The notes: generated by a model from the sequence alone, not told the origin. Counted from the first letter of the stretch, positions 48,378-58,814 are shown. The stretch is 64,000 bases of DNA from Mesorhizobium sp. 131-2-1 (GCF_016756535.1 NZ_AP023247.1:5022501-5086500); one strand, 5' to 3'. Translations and numbers: made by a program.

Positions 48378-49604
48378 GTGGAGACCGGCATTGCGAAGCA
48401 CGGTTCGCCCGATGCGGCAGAGAGCCGCCTGCACCGCGGCACCAACCAGAGCGGCATGCGCGACCACAACGAGCGGCTTGTGCTGTCCTTGGTGCGCCAG
48501 CATGGCAGCCTGGCCAAATCCGACATAGCGCGCATGACCGGACTCTCGGCGCAGACCGTTTCGGTCATCATGCGTGAACTGGAGGAAGACAGGCTGCTGG
48601 TGCGCCAGGCGCCGTTGCGCGGCCGGATTGGTCAGCCCTCCATTCCCATGGCGCTCAACCCCGAAGGCGCCTTCTTCATCGGCCTCAAGATCGGCCGCCG
48701 CAGCGCCGAGCTGGTGCTGATCGACTTCCTCGGCAACGTGCGCTCGATGCTGCAGCACTCCTATCGCTATCCGGCGCCGCGCGAGACGGTGGAGTTCGCG
48801 CTCTCCGGCATGACCAAGATGCGCGGCGAACTCACCCAGGCGCAGGACAAGCGCATTGCCGGTCTCGGCATCGCCATGCCGTTCGAATTGTGGAACTGGG
48901 CCGACACCGCCGGCGCGCCGCGCGAGATCATGGATGAATGGCGCCACCGCGACATCCGGTCCGACATCCAGGCGCAGTGCGACTTCCCGGTCTACCTGCA
49001 GAACGATGCCACCTCGGCCTGCGGCGCCGAGCTGGTCTTCGGCCAGGCGGGTGCAGCGCGTGACTTCGTCTATTTCTACATCGGCGCCTTCGCCGGCGGC
49101 GGCATCGTGCTGAACGGCCGGCTGTTCGGCGGGCCGACCGGCAATGCCGGCGCGCTGGGCTCGATGCCGGTGCCGGGGCCGGACGGCAAGCCGACCCAGC
49201 TCATCGACGTGGCCTCGATCGCCATTCTGGAGAAGGCGCTCAACGCGCGCGGGGTCGAGGCCTCGCATCTGTGGACGTCGCCGCAGGACTGGGGCGAGAT
49301 CGGCCCTGAGCTCGACACATGGATCGCCAGTGCCGCGCAGGCGCTTGCCTATGCCATCGTCGCGGCGTCCTCGGTCATCGATTTCGAGGCGGCGGTGATC
49401 GACGGCTGGATGCCGCTCTCGGTGCGCGGCCGCCTCGTCGATGCTGTGACAGAGGCCATCGGCACGATCGACGGCGAAGGCCTGAAGCTGCCGGTGGTGC
49501 GCGAGGGAACCGTGGGCATCCATGCGCGGGCGCTGGGCGGCGCCAGCCTGCCGCTGTCGGAGCGCTTCCTGATTGGCTCGACCACAATTTCCAGGAGCAC
49601 TTGA
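48378..49604 (+). CDS. frcR: ROK-family transcriptional regulator of fructose uptake
   Basis: 408 residues from GTG 48378, with GGGAGG 8 bases upstream. The N-terminal winged helix is SLAKSDIARMTGLSAQTVSVIMRELE; a ROK sugar-kinase-like domain follows. The ROK zinc-binding C-G-x-x-G-C-x-E-x motif typical of NagC/Mlc is absent, as in FrcR of S. meliloti. It likely senses fructose or its phosphate and represses frcBCA. It is followed by the mutarotase gene after two bases. Confidence 0.88.
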   Translation: METGIAKHGSPDAAESRLHRGTNQSGMRDHNERLVLSLVRQHGSLAKSDIARMTGLSAQTVSVIMRELEEDRLLVRQAPLRGRIGQPSIPMALNPEGAFFIGLKIGRRSAELVLIDFLGNVRSMLQHSYRYPAPRETVEFALSGMTKMRGELTQAQDKRIAGLGIAMPFELWNWADTAGAPREIMDEWRHRDIRSDIQAQCDFPVYLQNDATSACGAELVFGQAGAARDFVYFYIGAFAGGGIVLNGRLFGGPTGNAGALGSMPVPGPDGKPTQLIDVASIAILEKALNARGVEASHLWTSPQDWGEIGPELDTWIASAAQALAYAIVAASSVIDFEAAVIDGWMPLSVRGRLVDAVTEAIGTIDGEGLKLPVVREGTVGIHARALGGASLPLSERFLIGSTTISRST

Positions 49605-49606
49605 GC

Positions 49607-50053
49607 ATGCTGATCGGCATCCCGTCGCTGCTCGGCCCGGAGCTTCTGGCGACGCTGCGCGCCATGGGCCATGGCGATGAGATCGCGCTGGTCGACGGCA
49701 ACTACCCGGCCGCGGAGCAGGCGCACCGGCTGATCCGCGCCGACGGCCATCATCTGGTTCCCGTGCTCGACGCCATATTGAGCGTGCTGCCGGTGGACGA
49801 CGCCGTGCCGGAAGCGCTGTTTCGCGCCTCGGTCAAGGGCGATCCCGCGCTTGCCGATCCGGTCCATCATGAGATGGAAGCGGTCTGCGCCAGGCGCGCG
49901 CCCGGCCATAAGGTGGTTGCGCTGGCCGGCGCCGACTTCTATGCACGGGTCAAGGCCGCGCACGCCATCGTCGCCACCAGCGAGCCGCGGCTCTATGCCA
50001 ACATCATCATCCGCAAGGGCGTGATCTATCCGCCGGAGACCGAGAAACAATGA
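49607..50053 (+). CDS. RbsD/FucU-family sugar mutarotase
   Basis: 148 residues. The family core is visible: LLATLRAMGHGDEIALVDGNYPA near the start and ANIIIRKGVIYPPE at the end, with the catalytic His in GHGD. These enzymes speed pyranose-furanose or anomer exchange of fucose or ribose. Located between frcR and the fructokinase, with a 2-base gap and a 4-base overlap, it probably converts incoming fructose to the anomer used by the kinase. Confidence 0.88.
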   Translation: MLIGIPSLLGPELLATLRAMGHGDEIALVDGNYPAAEQAHRLIRADGHHLVPVLDAILSVLPVDDAVPEALFRASVKGDPALADPVHHEMEAVCARRAPGHKVVALAGADFYARVKAAHAIVATSEPRLYANIIIRKGVIYPPETEKQ

Positions 50054-50973
50054 TCCTCTGCTGCGGCGAAGCCCTAATCGACATGCTGCCGCGTACGACG
50101 ACGGAGGGTGAGGCCGCCTTCGCGCCTTATGTCGGCGGCGCGGTGTTCAACACGGCGATCGCGCTTGGGCGGCTCGGCGCGCCGGCCGGCTTCTTCTCAG
50201 GCCTGTCCTCGGACCTGTTCGGCGGCCAGTTCCGCGAGGCGCTCGGCGCGAGCAAGGTCAGCTCGACCTACGCGCACACCTCCCCTCGCCCGACGACGCT
50301 CGCCTTCGTGCGGCTCACCAACGGCCAGGCGACCTACACTTTCTACGACGAGAACACCGCCGGACGCATGCTGACCATCGAGGATCTGCCGAACCTCGGC
50401 GCCGAGATCGAAGCGATGCTGTTCGGCGCCATCAGCCTGATCTCGGAACCGGCGGGGTCGGCGTATGAGGAGTTCATGCGGCGCGAGCACAACAGCCGCG
50501 TCATGATGCTCGATCCCAACATCCGGCCGAACTTCATCCCCGACAAGGCAAAGCATCTCAGGCGCATCCGCGAGATGATGGCGATGGCCGACATCGTGAA
50601 ACTGTCGGACGAGGACCTCAACTGGTTCGACGAGGCCGGCTCACATGAGGACGTCATCCGCAACTGGCTGGATCGCGGCCCCAAGCTGATCGTCGTCACC
50701 CATGGCAGCGAGGGTGCGATTGGGTACAGCAAGAACCACAGGGTCACGGTGATGCCGCAGAAGGTAACGGTGGTCGACACGGTCGGTGCCGGCGACACGT
50801 TCAATGCCGGCATCCTCGCCTCGCTGCACGAGCAGGGCCTGCTCACCAAGGCGGCGATCGGCGACCTGTCGGAAGACGCGATCCGCCAGGCGTTGGCGCT
50901 CGGCGCCAAGGCGGCGGCGGTGACGGTGTCGCGCGCCGGCGCCAATCCGCCCTGGCGTCACGAAATCGCCTGA
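50050..50973 (+). CDS. frcK: Fructokinase (PfkB family)
   Basis: 307 residues. The first signature is GGAVFNTAIALGRLGAP (about 29-45), and the second is VDTVGAGDTFNAGILAS with the catalytic Asp. It phosphorylates fructose at O6 in the cytoplasm. In S. meliloti frcK is last in frcBCAK; here it is in the divergent frcR unit instead. Start ATG 50050 overlaps the mutarotase stop by four bases. Confidence 0.9.
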   Translation: MILCCGEALIDMLPRTTTEGEAAFAPYVGGAVFNTAIALGRLGAPAGFFSGLSSDLFGGQFREALGASKVSSTYAHTSPRPTTLAFVRLTNGQATYTFYDENTAGRMLTIEDLPNLGAEIEAMLFGAISLISEPAGSAYEEFMRREHNSRVMMLDPNIRPNFIPDKAKHLRRIREMMAMADIVKLSDEDLNWFDEAGSHEDVIRNWLDRGPKLIVVTHGSEGAIGYSKNHRVTVMPQKVTVVDTVGAGDTFNAGILASLHEQGLLTKAAIGDLSEDAIRQALALGAKAAAVTVSRAGANPPWRHEIA

Positions 50974-51278
50974 CCAACCGTCCATCCGGCGGCAAGGCTG
51001 CTCAGCCGGCTGATCACTTTATGTTTCCACCGGCTGAAAAGGCGCGAGAAAAGGTGCCGATTGCGCCTTGCAAAGGCCGGATTTCCGGCATCTTGGGGCA
51101 AAGCGGTGGAGATAGGCGGTAACAGGCTGCGACATCCGCGCAGCCCCCCGCCCCGCGGGGCCGGCTTTCTCGGATTGCCCAAGTCTGGTACCAGCGGCCA
51201 GTTAAGTTGTTGTTTCTGTGCGCGTCATTGCCCCGCCGCTTGCCCTGGCGACACGCACCAACCCTTGTTGAGGCAAAC
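50974..51278. other. 305-base gap with two palindromes, no gene
   Basis: TCAGCCGG (51002-51009) pairs with CCGGCTGA (51030-51037), 28 bases after the frcK stop, and could end its transcript; the left arm is itself the palindrome TCAGCCGGCTGA. A second GC-rich palindrome, GCCCCGCGGGGC (51150-51161), flanked by AGCC and GGCT and followed by TTTCT, resembles a terminator. Otherwise I see no coding sequence; the aminotransferase promoter must lie after 51170. Confidence 0.5.
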
Positions 51279-52421
51279 ATGCAGTTCATCGATCTTGGCG
51301 CGCAGCGCGAACGTATCCGCGACCGGCTGAAAGCCGCTATCGACCGCGTCGTCGATGAAGGGCGCTATATCCTCGGACCTCAGGTCACCGAATTCGAGAA
51401 CAAGCTCGCGGCTTACGTCGGCACCAAGCATGTCGTGGCCTGCGCCAACGGCACCGACGCGCTGCTCCTGCCGCTGTTCGCGGCCGGCATCGGCCCGGGC
51501 GACGCGGTGTTCGTGCCGAGCTTCACCTTTGCCGCCACGGCGGAAGTGGTGGCGCTGGCCAAGGCCGAGCCGGTTTTCGTCGACGTCGATCCCGACACCT
51601 ACAACATCGACATCGCCAGCCTCGAGGCGGCGATCCAGATGATCAAGAAGGAAGGCCGGCTGAAGCCGAAGGCGATCATTCCGGTCGACCTGTTCGGGCT
51701 CGCCGCCGACTATGAGGCGATCATGGCGATCGCCAGCCGCGAAGAGTTGCTGGTGATCGAGGATGCGGCCCAATCGATCGGCGGTTCCGCCGACGCCAAG
51801 ATGTGCGGCGCCTTCGGCCATGTCGGCTCGACCAGCTTCTATCCGGCGAAGCCGCTCGGCTGCTACGGCGACGGCGGCGCGATGTTCACCAATGACGATG
51901 CGATGGCCGACAAGCTCAGATCCTTCGCCTTCCATGGCAAGGGCGAGACCCAGTACGACAATATCCGCGTCGGCATCAATTCGCGCCTCGACACGCTGCA
52001 GGCGGCGATCCTGATCGAGAAACTCGCCATCCTGGAAGACGAGATGGTTGCCCGGCAGGTGGTGGCGCGGCGCTACGCCGAAGGCCTCGGCGACATCGTC
52101 ACCGCCGCCCGCAATCTCGACGGCAGCCGCTCGGCCTGGGCGCAATACGCCATCGAGACGCCGAAGCGCGACGGGCTGAAGGCGCATCTCACGGAAAAGG
52201 GCATTCCTTCGGTCATCTACTACGTGAAGCCGCTGCACGTGCAGCTTGCCTATCGCGACTATCCGCGCACGCCGACCGGCCTTGCCGTCTCGGAAGAGCT
52301 GCCGAAGCGGATCCTCTGCCTGCCGATGCACCCCTATCTCAGCGAAGCCGACCAGGACCGCATCATCGAGACGATCCGCAACTACATCGGCTCGAACTCG
52401 GCGCACGTCGCGGCGGCCTGA
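51279..52421 (+). CDS. DegT/DnrJ/EryC1-family sugar aminotransferase
   Basis: 380 residues. The PLP lysine is in TSFYPAKPLGCYGDGGA, the ring-stacking region is VIEDAAQSIGG, and CANGTDALLLPLF binds the phosphate. The family transfers an amino group to NDP-keto-sugars; the closest pattern I recognise is the WbpE/VioA-like branch. The start MQFIDLG is typical. It likely supplies an amino sugar for surface polysaccharide. It converges on cysQ with six bases between stops. Confidence 0.88.
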   Translation: MQFIDLGAQRERIRDRLKAAIDRVVDEGRYILGPQVTEFENKLAAYVGTKHVVACANGTDALLLPLFAAGIGPGDAVFVPSFTFAATAEVVALAKAEPVFVDVDPDTYNIDIASLEAAIQMIKKEGRLKPKAIIPVDLFGLAADYEAIMAIASREELLVIEDAAQSIGGSADAKMCGAFGHVGSTSFYPAKPLGCYGDGGAMFTNDDAMADKLRSFAFHGKGETQYDNIRVGINSRLDTLQAAILIEKLAILEDEMVARQVVARRYAEGLGDIVTAARNLDGSRSAWAQYAIETPKRDGLKAHLTEKGIPSVIYYVKPLHVQLAYRDYPRTPTGLAVSEELPKRILCLPMHPYLSEADQDRIIETIRNYIGSNSAHVAAA

Positions 52422-52427
52422 GGCCTT

Positions 52428-53264
52428 TCAAGCGGCGCTGGCGCTCTTGCCCGTCGCAATGAAATGCGGATTGGCGAAATCCGCGTCATCAACCTGGTTG
52501 CGCTTGCCGTAGGCGAGCGGCTCACCGTCCAGCGTGCGCGTCATGCCGCCGGCGGCCCTGAGCACGGCGTCGCCTGCCGCCGTATCCCATTCCATGGTGC
52601 GGCCGAAGCGCGGATAGACATCGGCCTCGGCGGCGGCGACGAGGCAGAATTTCAGCGACGAGCCGACCGAGACGATCTCGGCAGCCCCAAGGTCGCGGAT
52701 GAAGGCGTCGGTTTCCGGCGTGTTGTGCGAGCGGCTGGCGACCACGGCGAGCGGCGTGCCCCCTGTCCGTACGGCGATCGGACGGCGTCCGGTGATGCGA
52801 AAGTCGCCGTCGACCTCGAGCGCTTCCGCCCTGCCCGGCCGGCCCGAAAAGAAACGCCCGGTGCAAGGCGCGAAGACGACGCCGACCGCCGGCACGCCGT
52901 GGCGGACGAGCGCGATGTTGACGGTGAAATCGGTGCGGCGGTTGACGAATTCCTTGGTGCCGTCGAGCGGATCGATCAGGAAGAAGGCGCCATCGAGATC
53001 GGGCGTCGCAATGCCCGCCGCGACCTCTTCCTCGGCCACGCAAGGGATGTCAGGATAGGCGGCGCGCAGACCGGCGAGGATGATCTTCTCGCTCTCGCGG
53101 TCGGCTTCCGTCACCGGCGAGTTGTCGGACTTGCTGTCGACGGCGCAGCCTTCGTGGAAGACGCGCATCACCTCGCGCCCGGCATCCAGCGCCAGGCGCT
53201 CGAACACGCCGAGCATGGCCTCGTCGTCAGATGCCGCCGCCGCTGTCGTATTGGTCTTCGGCAA
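52428..53264 (-). CDS. cysQ: 3'(2'),5'-bisphosphate nucleotidase
   Basis: 278 residues. The lithium-sensitive phosphatase motif is D-P-L-D-G-T in [16 protein letters not shown] and [15 protein letters not shown] give the other metal ligands. It removes the 3'-phosphate from PAP (and PAPS), recycling the by-product of sulfate use. The 53264 start is TTG and overlaps cysNC by 38 bases; ATG 53216 is the alternative and would remove the overlap. Same operon as cysD and cysNC. Confidence 0.9.
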   Translation of the reverse strand: MPKTNTTAAAASDDEAMLGVFERLALDAGREVMRVFHEGCAVDSKSDNSPVTEADRESEKIILAGLRAAYPDIPCVAEEEVAAGIATPDLDGAFFLIDPLDGTKEFVNRRTDFTVNIALVRHGVPAVGVVFAPCTGRFFSGRPGRAEALEVDGDFRITGRRPIAVRTGGTPLAVVASRSHNTPETDAFIRDLGAAEIVSVGSSLKFCLVAAAEADVYPRFGRTMEWDTAAGDAVLRAAGGMTRTLDGEPLAYGKRNQVDDADFANPHFIATGKSASAA

Positions 53265-55164
53265 TGTCGCGCTCGTTCAGCCAGAGTTCCAGGGCCTCTA
53301 CCATCTCCTCGGCCGTCTTGCCGAGCGTCTTGAGATGGATTTCGGGGTTCTCCGGAGCTTCATAGGGTGAATCGACGCCGGTGAAATTCTTGATCTCGCC
53401 GCTCAGCGCGCGCGCATAGAGGCCCTTCGGGTCGCGCCTGGCGCATTCCTCGAACGGCGTGTCGACGAACACCTCGACGAACTCGCCATCCGCCATCAGC
53501 TCGCGCGCCACGCGCCGCTCGGCGGCGAAGGGCGAGATGAAGGAGACGATGACGATCAGCCCGGCGTCGGCCATCAGGCGGGCGACTTCGGCGACACGGC
53601 GGATGTTCTCGACGCGATCGGCATCGGTGAAGCCGAGGTCGCGGTTGAGGCCGTGGCGGACATTGTCGCCGTCGAGGATGTAGGTGTGGCGCCCGGAGGC
53701 GAACAGCTTCTTCTCGAACAGATTGGCGATGGTCGACTTGCCGGAGCCGGAGAGCCCGGTGAACCAGAACACGGCCGGGCGCTGGTTCTTCAGGTCGGAA
53801 CGGCCGCGCTTGCCGACATCGAGCGACTGCCAGTGGATGTTTTCGGCGCGGCGCAGCGAATGCAGGATCATGCCGGCGCCGACGGTCGCATTGCTGATCC
53901 GGTCGATCAGGATGAAGGCGCCAGTGGTGCGGTTTTCGGCGAAATTGTCGAAGGCGATCGGCGAACGCGTCGACAAGTTGCAGATGCCGACTTCGTTCAT
54001 CTCCAGCGACTTCGCCGCCTCATGCGCGAAATCGTTGACGTTGACGCGGTACTTCAGCTCGGTGACGGTAGCGCTGACCTGGTCGGTTTCGGTGCGCAGG
54101 ATGTACGAGCGGCCGGGCAGCAGCGCATGCTCGTCGAACCAGACGATGTTGGCGGCGAACTGGTCGGCGACCTGCGGTCGGGCCGACGGCGCGACCAGCA
54201 TGTTGCCGCGCGAGACCTCGACCTCGTCGTCGAGGACGAGCGTGATCGCCTGGCCGGCGACCGCCTGGCTGAGGTCGCCGCCGTGGGCGACGATGCGCTT
54301 GACGCGGGACGACTTGCCGGACTTGGCGACGACGACCTCGTCGCCCTGCGAAACCGACCCGGAAGCGATGGTGCCGGCGAAGCCGCGGAAATCGAGATTG
54401 GGGCGATTCACATACTGCACCGGGAAGCGGAACGGCAATTCGACCGCCGCCTCGTCGACCGATACGCTTTCCAGATGCTCGATCAGCGTCGGCCCCGAAT
54501 ACCACGGCATGTTGCCGGAACGGCTGGAGACATTGTCGCCATAGCGGGCCGACATCGGGATCGGCACGATCGTCTGGAAGCCGAGGCTTTGCGAAAACTG
54601 GCTGTAGTCCTCGACGATCCTGTCGAACACCGCCTGGTCGAAACCGACGAGGTCGATCTTGTTGACGGCCAGCACGATGTGGCGGATGCCGAGCAGCGAG
54701 GCGATGATCGAATGGCGCCTCGTCTGGCGCAGCACGCCCTGGCGCGCGTCGATCAGCACGATGGCGAGATCGGCGGTCGAGGCGCCGGTCGCCATGTTGC
54801 GCGTGTACTGTTCATGGCCGGGCGTGTCGGCGACGATGAACTTACGCTTCGGCGTGGCGAAGAAGCGGTAGGCGACGTCGATGGTGATGCCCTGCTCACG
54901 CTCGGCCTCGAGGCCGTCGACCAAAAGCGCGAAATCGATGTCGTCGCCGGTCGTGCCGTGCTTGCGCGAATCGCGCTCCAGCGCGGCGAGCTGGTCCTCG
55001 AAGATCTGCTTGGTGTCCGACAGGAGGCGGCCGATCAGCGTCGACTTGCCGTCGTCGACCGAGCCGCAGGTGAGGAAGCGCAGAAGCGACTTCTTCTCCT
55101 GCGCGGCCATGTATTCGCGGATACCGTCGGTGGGGGCGAGGCTCTTGGCCAAGATGTGGCGCAT
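53227..55164 (-). CDS. cysNC: Fused sulfate adenylyltransferase GTPase subunit and APS kinase
   Basis: 645 residues. The GTPase part (about 1-440) has [18 protein letters not shown] and NKIDL. The APS kinase part (about 460-640) has [14 protein letters not shown] and [15 protein letters not shown]. The fusion resembles NodQ, but the nodP/nodQ function in Nod-factor sulfation cannot be claimed without a sulfotransferase. With CysD it makes APS and then PAPS. The gap to cysD is two bases. Confidence 0.94.
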   Translation of the reverse strand: MRHILAKSLAPTDGIREYMAAQEKKSLLRFLTCGSVDDGKSTLIGRLLSDTKQIFEDQLAALERDSRKHGTTGDDIDFALLVDGLEAEREQGITIDVAYRFFATPKRKFIVADTPGHEQYTRNMATGASTADLAIVLIDARQGVLRQTRRHSIIASLLGIRHIVLAVNKIDLVGFDQAVFDRIVEDYSQFSQSLGFQTIVPIPMSARYGDNVSSRSGNMPWYSGPTLIEHLESVSVDEAAVELPFRFPVQYVNRPNLDFRGFAGTIASGSVSQGDEVVVAKSGKSSRVKRIVAHGGDLSQAVAGQAITLVLDDEVEVSRGNMLVAPSARPQVADQFAANIVWFDEHALLPGRSYILRTETDQVSATVTELKYRVNVNDFAHEAAKSLEMNEVGICNLSTRSPIAFDNFAENRTTGAFILIDRISNATVGAGMILHSLRRAENIHWQSLDVGKRGRSDLKNQRPAVFWFTGLSGSGKSTIANLFEKKLFASGRHTYILDGDNVRHGLNRDLGFTDADRVENIRRVAEVARLMADAGLIVIVSFISPFAAERRVARELMADGEFVEVFVDTPFEECARRDPKGLYARALSGEIKNFTGVDSPYEAPENPEIHLKTLGKTAEEMVEALELWLNERDIAEDQYDSGGGI

Positions 55165-55166
55165 GC

Positions 55167-56072
55167 TCAGAAATACCCCTCGCGCTTCTTCTTTTCCATG
55201 GAGCCCGCCTCGTCGCGGTCGATGAGGCGGCCCTGGCGCTCCGAGGTGCGCGCCGTCAGCATCTCGCCGACGATGGCCTCCAGCGAGTCGGCATCGGACT
55301 CGATGGCGCCGGTCAGCGGATAGCAGCCAAGCGTGCGGAAGCGCACCATCCGGTTCTCGATCGCCTCGCCCGGACGCAATTGCATGCGATCGTCGTCCTT
55401 GAGGATCAGCATGCCGTCGCGTTCGACGACCGGCCGTTCCTTGGCGAAGTAGAGCGGCACGATCGGGATGTCTTCCTGTAGGATGTACTGCCAGATATCG
55501 AGCTCGGTCCAGTTGGACAGCGGAAAGACGCGGATCGACTCACCGGTGGCGATGCGGGTGTTGAATATCTTCCACATTTCCGGCCGCTGGTTCTTCGGGT
55601 CCCAGGCGTGCTGGGCGTTGCGGAAGGAAAAGATACGCTCCTTGGCGCGCGACTTCTCCTCGTCGCGACGGGCGCCGCCGAAGGCGGCGTCGAAGCCGTA
55701 TTTGTCGAGCGCCTGGCGCAACGCCACCGTCTTCATCACATGGGTATGGGTGTTCGAGCCATGGTCGAACGGGTTGATGTTGTCGCGCACGCCATCTTCG
55801 TTGACATGAACCAGGAGGTCGAAGCCGAGCTTCTGCGCCATCTGATCGCGGAAGGCGATCATCTCGCGGAACTTCCAGGTGGTGTCGACATGCAGGAAGG
55901 GAAAGGGCGGCTTGGCCGGATAGAAGGCCTTCATCGCCAGATGCATCAGCACGGAAGAATCCTTGCCGACCGAGTAGAGCATGACAGGCTTGGAGAAGGA
56001 GGCCGCAACCTCGCGGAAGATGTGGATGGATTCGGCCTCAAGCCGCTGCAGGTGCGTAAGCGCGATATTCAT
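55167..56072 (-). CDS. cysD: Sulfate adenylyltransferase, small subunit
   Basis: 301 residues from ATG 56072. The PP-loop is [37 protein letters not shown] follows. It forms APS from ATP and sulfate together with the GTPase CysN. First gene of cysD-cysNC-cysQ. An open frame continues upstream to 56126, but the homologous start is [14 protein letters not shown]. Confidence 0.95.
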   Translation of the reverse strand: MNIALTHLQRLEAESIHIFREVAASFSKPVMLYSVGKDSSVLMHLAMKAFYPAKPPFPFLHVDTTWKFREMIAFRDQMAQKLGFDLLVHVNEDGVRDNINPFDHGSNTHTHVMKTVALRQALDKYGFDAAFGGARRDEEKSRAKERIFSFRNAQHAWDPKNQRPEMWKIFNTRIATGESIRVFPLSNWTELDIWQYILQEDIPIVPLYFAKERPVVERDGMLILKDDDRMQLRPGEAIENRMVRFRTLGCYPLTGAIESDADSLEAIVGEMLTARTSERQGRLIDRDEAGSMEKKKREGYF

Positions 56073-56539
56073 GGACTGTGAGCGTTCTCTCGTGCCATCC
56101 AGACCTTGCATCAACGGATCAGGCACCTGTTCCTAAAAAACAGCCCGGTTCAAGCTTTGCTTCTGGACATTCGTGCCGGCGTTCTAGCAGATCGCGATTG
56201 CCGGGAACAATGCCAGACGCGCCCGCCAAACGGCCAATCAGGAATGAATTTTCCACGATCGGCGCATATATGGGAAAATCCTGCCCAGCCGCCAGATGCA
56301 TCCGAAAGGACGGAGAAACTATTGCCTTTCGGGGTGACGGCGACCAGCCTGCCGCTGGGGCTTGCGGTCACGCGGATGCGAGCCAGGCTGCCGATTTGTG
56401 ATGAGCGCTCGAGCGGCCGCACTATCGGGAATCGGACCCAGCCGCTATACCGCCACCAATGCCACCCGGCGCGTCACGGCATCAAAATGACTTTCAAAGG
56501 TGAGCGGGCCCGCCGCCGGCGCCCCACAGACCCCAGACA
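56073..56539. other. 467-base gap, no gene recognised
   Basis: Divergent spacer between cysD and the O-antigen ligase-like gene. Short open frames exist on both strands but none looks like a real protein, and no ribosome site or homologous motif supports them. Some AT-rich stretches (TGAATTTTCC and CGCATATATGGG, about 56245-56275) may carry promoters. A CysB/CbL-type site cannot be picked out by eye. Confidence 0.4.
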
Positions 56540-57832
56540 TTGCGAAACAGAGCATTGAACCGGCTTTTATCCATCAAACGGCACCTCACGCCGGCGCAGA
56601 TCAACATCTACTTCTCCGTCCTTTGCTTCTTTTGTCCGCCGGTTCTGGGTTCGGCCGTGAGCTTCGTGTTCAACGGCGGCGGCCTTTGGTCGGTGGTGCT
56701 GCTCGCCCTGAAGCGGCGACGCTTCAATTTCGACCCGCCGATGCTCGCCATGACCGTGGCGATCTATGCCTATTGCGCGGCATACGTGCTGGCGTCGGCC
56801 GTCAACAACGCGCTCGGGGCCGATGCGCCGCATCTCCTGGCGCTGGTCACCTTCCTGCTATTCCCGATCTCCTATTCGACCTGGAGCATCACCGCGAAGG
56901 CAACCCTTGCCCGCATCGTCGTGGTCGCCAGCATGGCGGCATGTTTTGGCGCCCTTGTGCTGGCCGTGGTGCAATATTACTGGCTCGGCATGCGGGCCGA
57001 AGGCGGGGCCGGAAACGCCATTCCGTTCGCCACGGTCACCTGTCTCGGCGTCATGATGTGCGTGGCCGGGGCGCTGTCGGGCATTGAAAGGGCCAAAGGC
57101 CTTCTGATCCCGGCGGTGGTGGCAGGCATCATCGCCATCCTCTATTCGGGCACCCGCATCATCTGGCTAGCCATACCTGTGTCGGGCATCGCCGTGCTCT
57201 TGATCAACCGGCGCCGACTGCAGCAGGCAAGTCTAGCACGCCTGCTGCTGATCGCCGTCGCAATGTCGCTGGTGATCGCCATCGTCGGGTTCCAAATTGT
57301 ATCGGAACGCGCGGATTTCCTGTTCAGCGACTGGGACGCGCTTGCCAAGGGCGACCACGCGACCGCGACTGGGTTGCGCGTGGCGCTGTGGCAGATCGGG
57401 CTGGGTGCATTCCGGGACGCTCCCATCTTCGGACATGGCATCGCCGCCAGTCAGGCGCTGATGAAGCAAGGCTTCCATGACCAGTTCGGCATGACCATGG
57501 GCTTCAGCCATTTCCACAACGGCTTTCTGACCGCGCTGGTGCAGGCCGGGTTGCCCGGGGCCATCACGCTCGCGGCGATCTTCGTGGTCGCCGCGCTGAA
57601 CGCCGCAAAGGTTCTGCGCCTCAGCGCCGATCCGCTCGAGCGCTTCGGCGCGACGATGGTCGTCGTCACGGTGATCGTCTACCTGATCGGCGGACTGACC
57701 GGCATCCTGCTCGGCCACGATATCCTCGATTCGACCTTCATGGTCTTCATGGTATCCGGGACCTACCTTGCGTCGGGACGCCAGCAGAGGCTGCCGCAGG
57801 AGCCGGCGACGGCCACAGCGCCGGCTGCCTGA
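56540..57832 (+). CDS. O-antigen ligase/polymerase-like membrane protein (Wzy/WaaL family)
   Basis: 430 residues with about ten membrane spans. The large periplasmic loop near residues 250-320 ends in GHGIAASQALM and FSHFHNGFLTAL, the conserved H-x-x-x-x region of PF04932. It would polymerise or ligate polysaccharide repeats at the periplasmic face. The start is uncertain: TTG 56540 has no clear ribosome site. It is followed after 31 bases by the epimerase gene. Confidence 0.82.
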   Translation: MRNRALNRLLSIKRHLTPAQINIYFSVLCFFCPPVLGSAVSFVFNGGGLWSVVLLALKRRRFNFDPPMLAMTVAIYAYCAAYVLASAVNNALGADAPHLLALVTFLLFPISYSTWSITAKATLARIVVVASMAACFGALVLAVVQYYWLGMRAEGGAGNAIPFATVTCLGVMMCVAGALSGIERAKGLLIPAVVAGIIAILYSGTRIIWLAIPVSGIAVLLINRRRLQQASLARLLLIAVAMSLVIAIVGFQIVSERADFLFSDWDALAKGDHATATGLRVALWQIGLGAFRDAPIFGHGIAASQALMKQGFHDQFGMTMGFSHFHNGFLTALVQAGLPGAITLAAIFVVAALNAAKVLRLSADPLERFGATMVVVTVIVYLIGGLTGILLGHDILDSTFMVFMVSGTYLASGRQQRLPQEPATATAPAA

Positions 57833-57863
57833 CCAAGGCCATGCGCAAAGCCGGGACAACGCC

Positions 57864-58814
57864 ATGAAAGTGCTGGTCACAGGCGCGACGGGATTCATCG
57901 GACGCCAGATCGTGAGCCACCTCAACGATGCCGGGTTCGAGGTGCGGATCGCCTCGCGCCGCCCGGTACGGCCTGAGCGGGCGGACGATGTGGTCCAGCT
58001 GCCCGGCATCGACGCCCCTGCCGACGCCTTCCTGGCAATGATGGACGGCGTGACACACGTCGTCCACTGCGCGGCGTTGAACAACGACCACGGCGCAAGC
58101 GAGGCGGACTATATGGCGGTGAACGGAGTGCTGACCGGCCGGCTCGCGCATGCGGCGGCGGCGCGGGCAAGCGGGCGCTTCCTCTATCTGTCGTCGATCC
58201 GGGCGGTCGTCGGCTCGGATTTCAGCGGCGCGATCGACGAGGCAACGGTTCCTGCCCCGCAAGACGCCTATGGCCGCTCGAAGCGCGATGGCGAGATCAG
58301 GACACTCGACGCCTATCGATCGGCGGGCCGTTCCGACGCCGCAGTGCTGCGCCTGCCGCCTGTTCATGGTGAGGGCATGAAAGGGAACCTGGCAACGCTG
58401 ATGCGGCTTGCCGACAGCGCCCTGCCGCTGCCGACAGCGGCCCTGACCGGAACCCGCTCGCTGATTTCGGCCAGCGCCGTGGCCGCCGCGGTGCTGCGGT
58501 TGTTGACCAAACCGACGCCGCTCCGGCCCATTTATCTCGCCGGCGACCGGCGGCCTGCCGCAATCTCCGAGATCATCGCCGCCTTCCGGCGCGGTTTTGG
58601 ACGGCCGCCGCGACGGGTTGCCGTGCCGGCCGCCCCGATGCGGATGGCGGCAACGTTGTTCGGCAAGGGCCGTGCATGGCAAGCCCTGACGGCAACGCAG
58701 ATTTGCGATCCGTCGCTGCTCGCCTCGGAGGGCTGGGCGCCGGAAACCGATACGCTGGAACAGCTCGCTGAACTGGCGCGGCGGAGCCGTTCGCGCGCCG
58801 CTCAAGCGCGATAG
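57864..58814 (+). CDS. NAD-dependent sugar epimerase/dehydratase (extended SDR)
   Basis: 316 residues from ATG 57864. The dinucleotide motif is TGATGFIGRQIV, and the catalytic pair is Y-x3-K in DAYGRSKRDGE, with LSSIRAV carrying the catalytic Ser. The C-terminal half is divergent, so the sugar is unknown; UDP-glucose 4-epimerase-like enzymes of O-antigen loci are the nearest type. It overlaps the convergent sugar transferase gene by 13 bases. Confidence 0.85.
   Translation: MKVLVTGATGFIGRQIVSHLNDAGFEVRIASRRPVRPERADDVVQLPGIDAPADAFLAMMDGVTHVVHCAALNNDHGASEADYMAVNGVLTGRLAHAAAARASGRFLYLSSIRAVVGSDFSGAIDEATVPAPQDAYGRSKRDGEIRTLDAYRSAGRSDAAVLRLPPVHGEGMKGNLATLMRLADSALPLPTAALTGTRSLISASAVAAAVLRLLTKPTPLRPIYLAGDRRPAAISEIIAAFRRGFGRPPRRVAVPAAPMRMAATLFGKGRAWQALTATQICDPSLLASEGWAPETDTLEQLAELARRSRSRAAQAR

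Noticed and set aside
53227..56072. nodPQ genes for Nod-factor sulfation
   Set aside because: CysD/CysNC are sequence-similar to NodP/NodQ, but no nod genes, nod boxes or sulfotransferase are present, and cysQ fits housekeeping sulfate use.
56106..56558. 150-residue open frame in the gap upstream of the ligase-like gene
   Set aside because: No ribosome site or recognisable motif, odd composition rich in Arg and Pro, and it runs into the start of the next gene in another frame.
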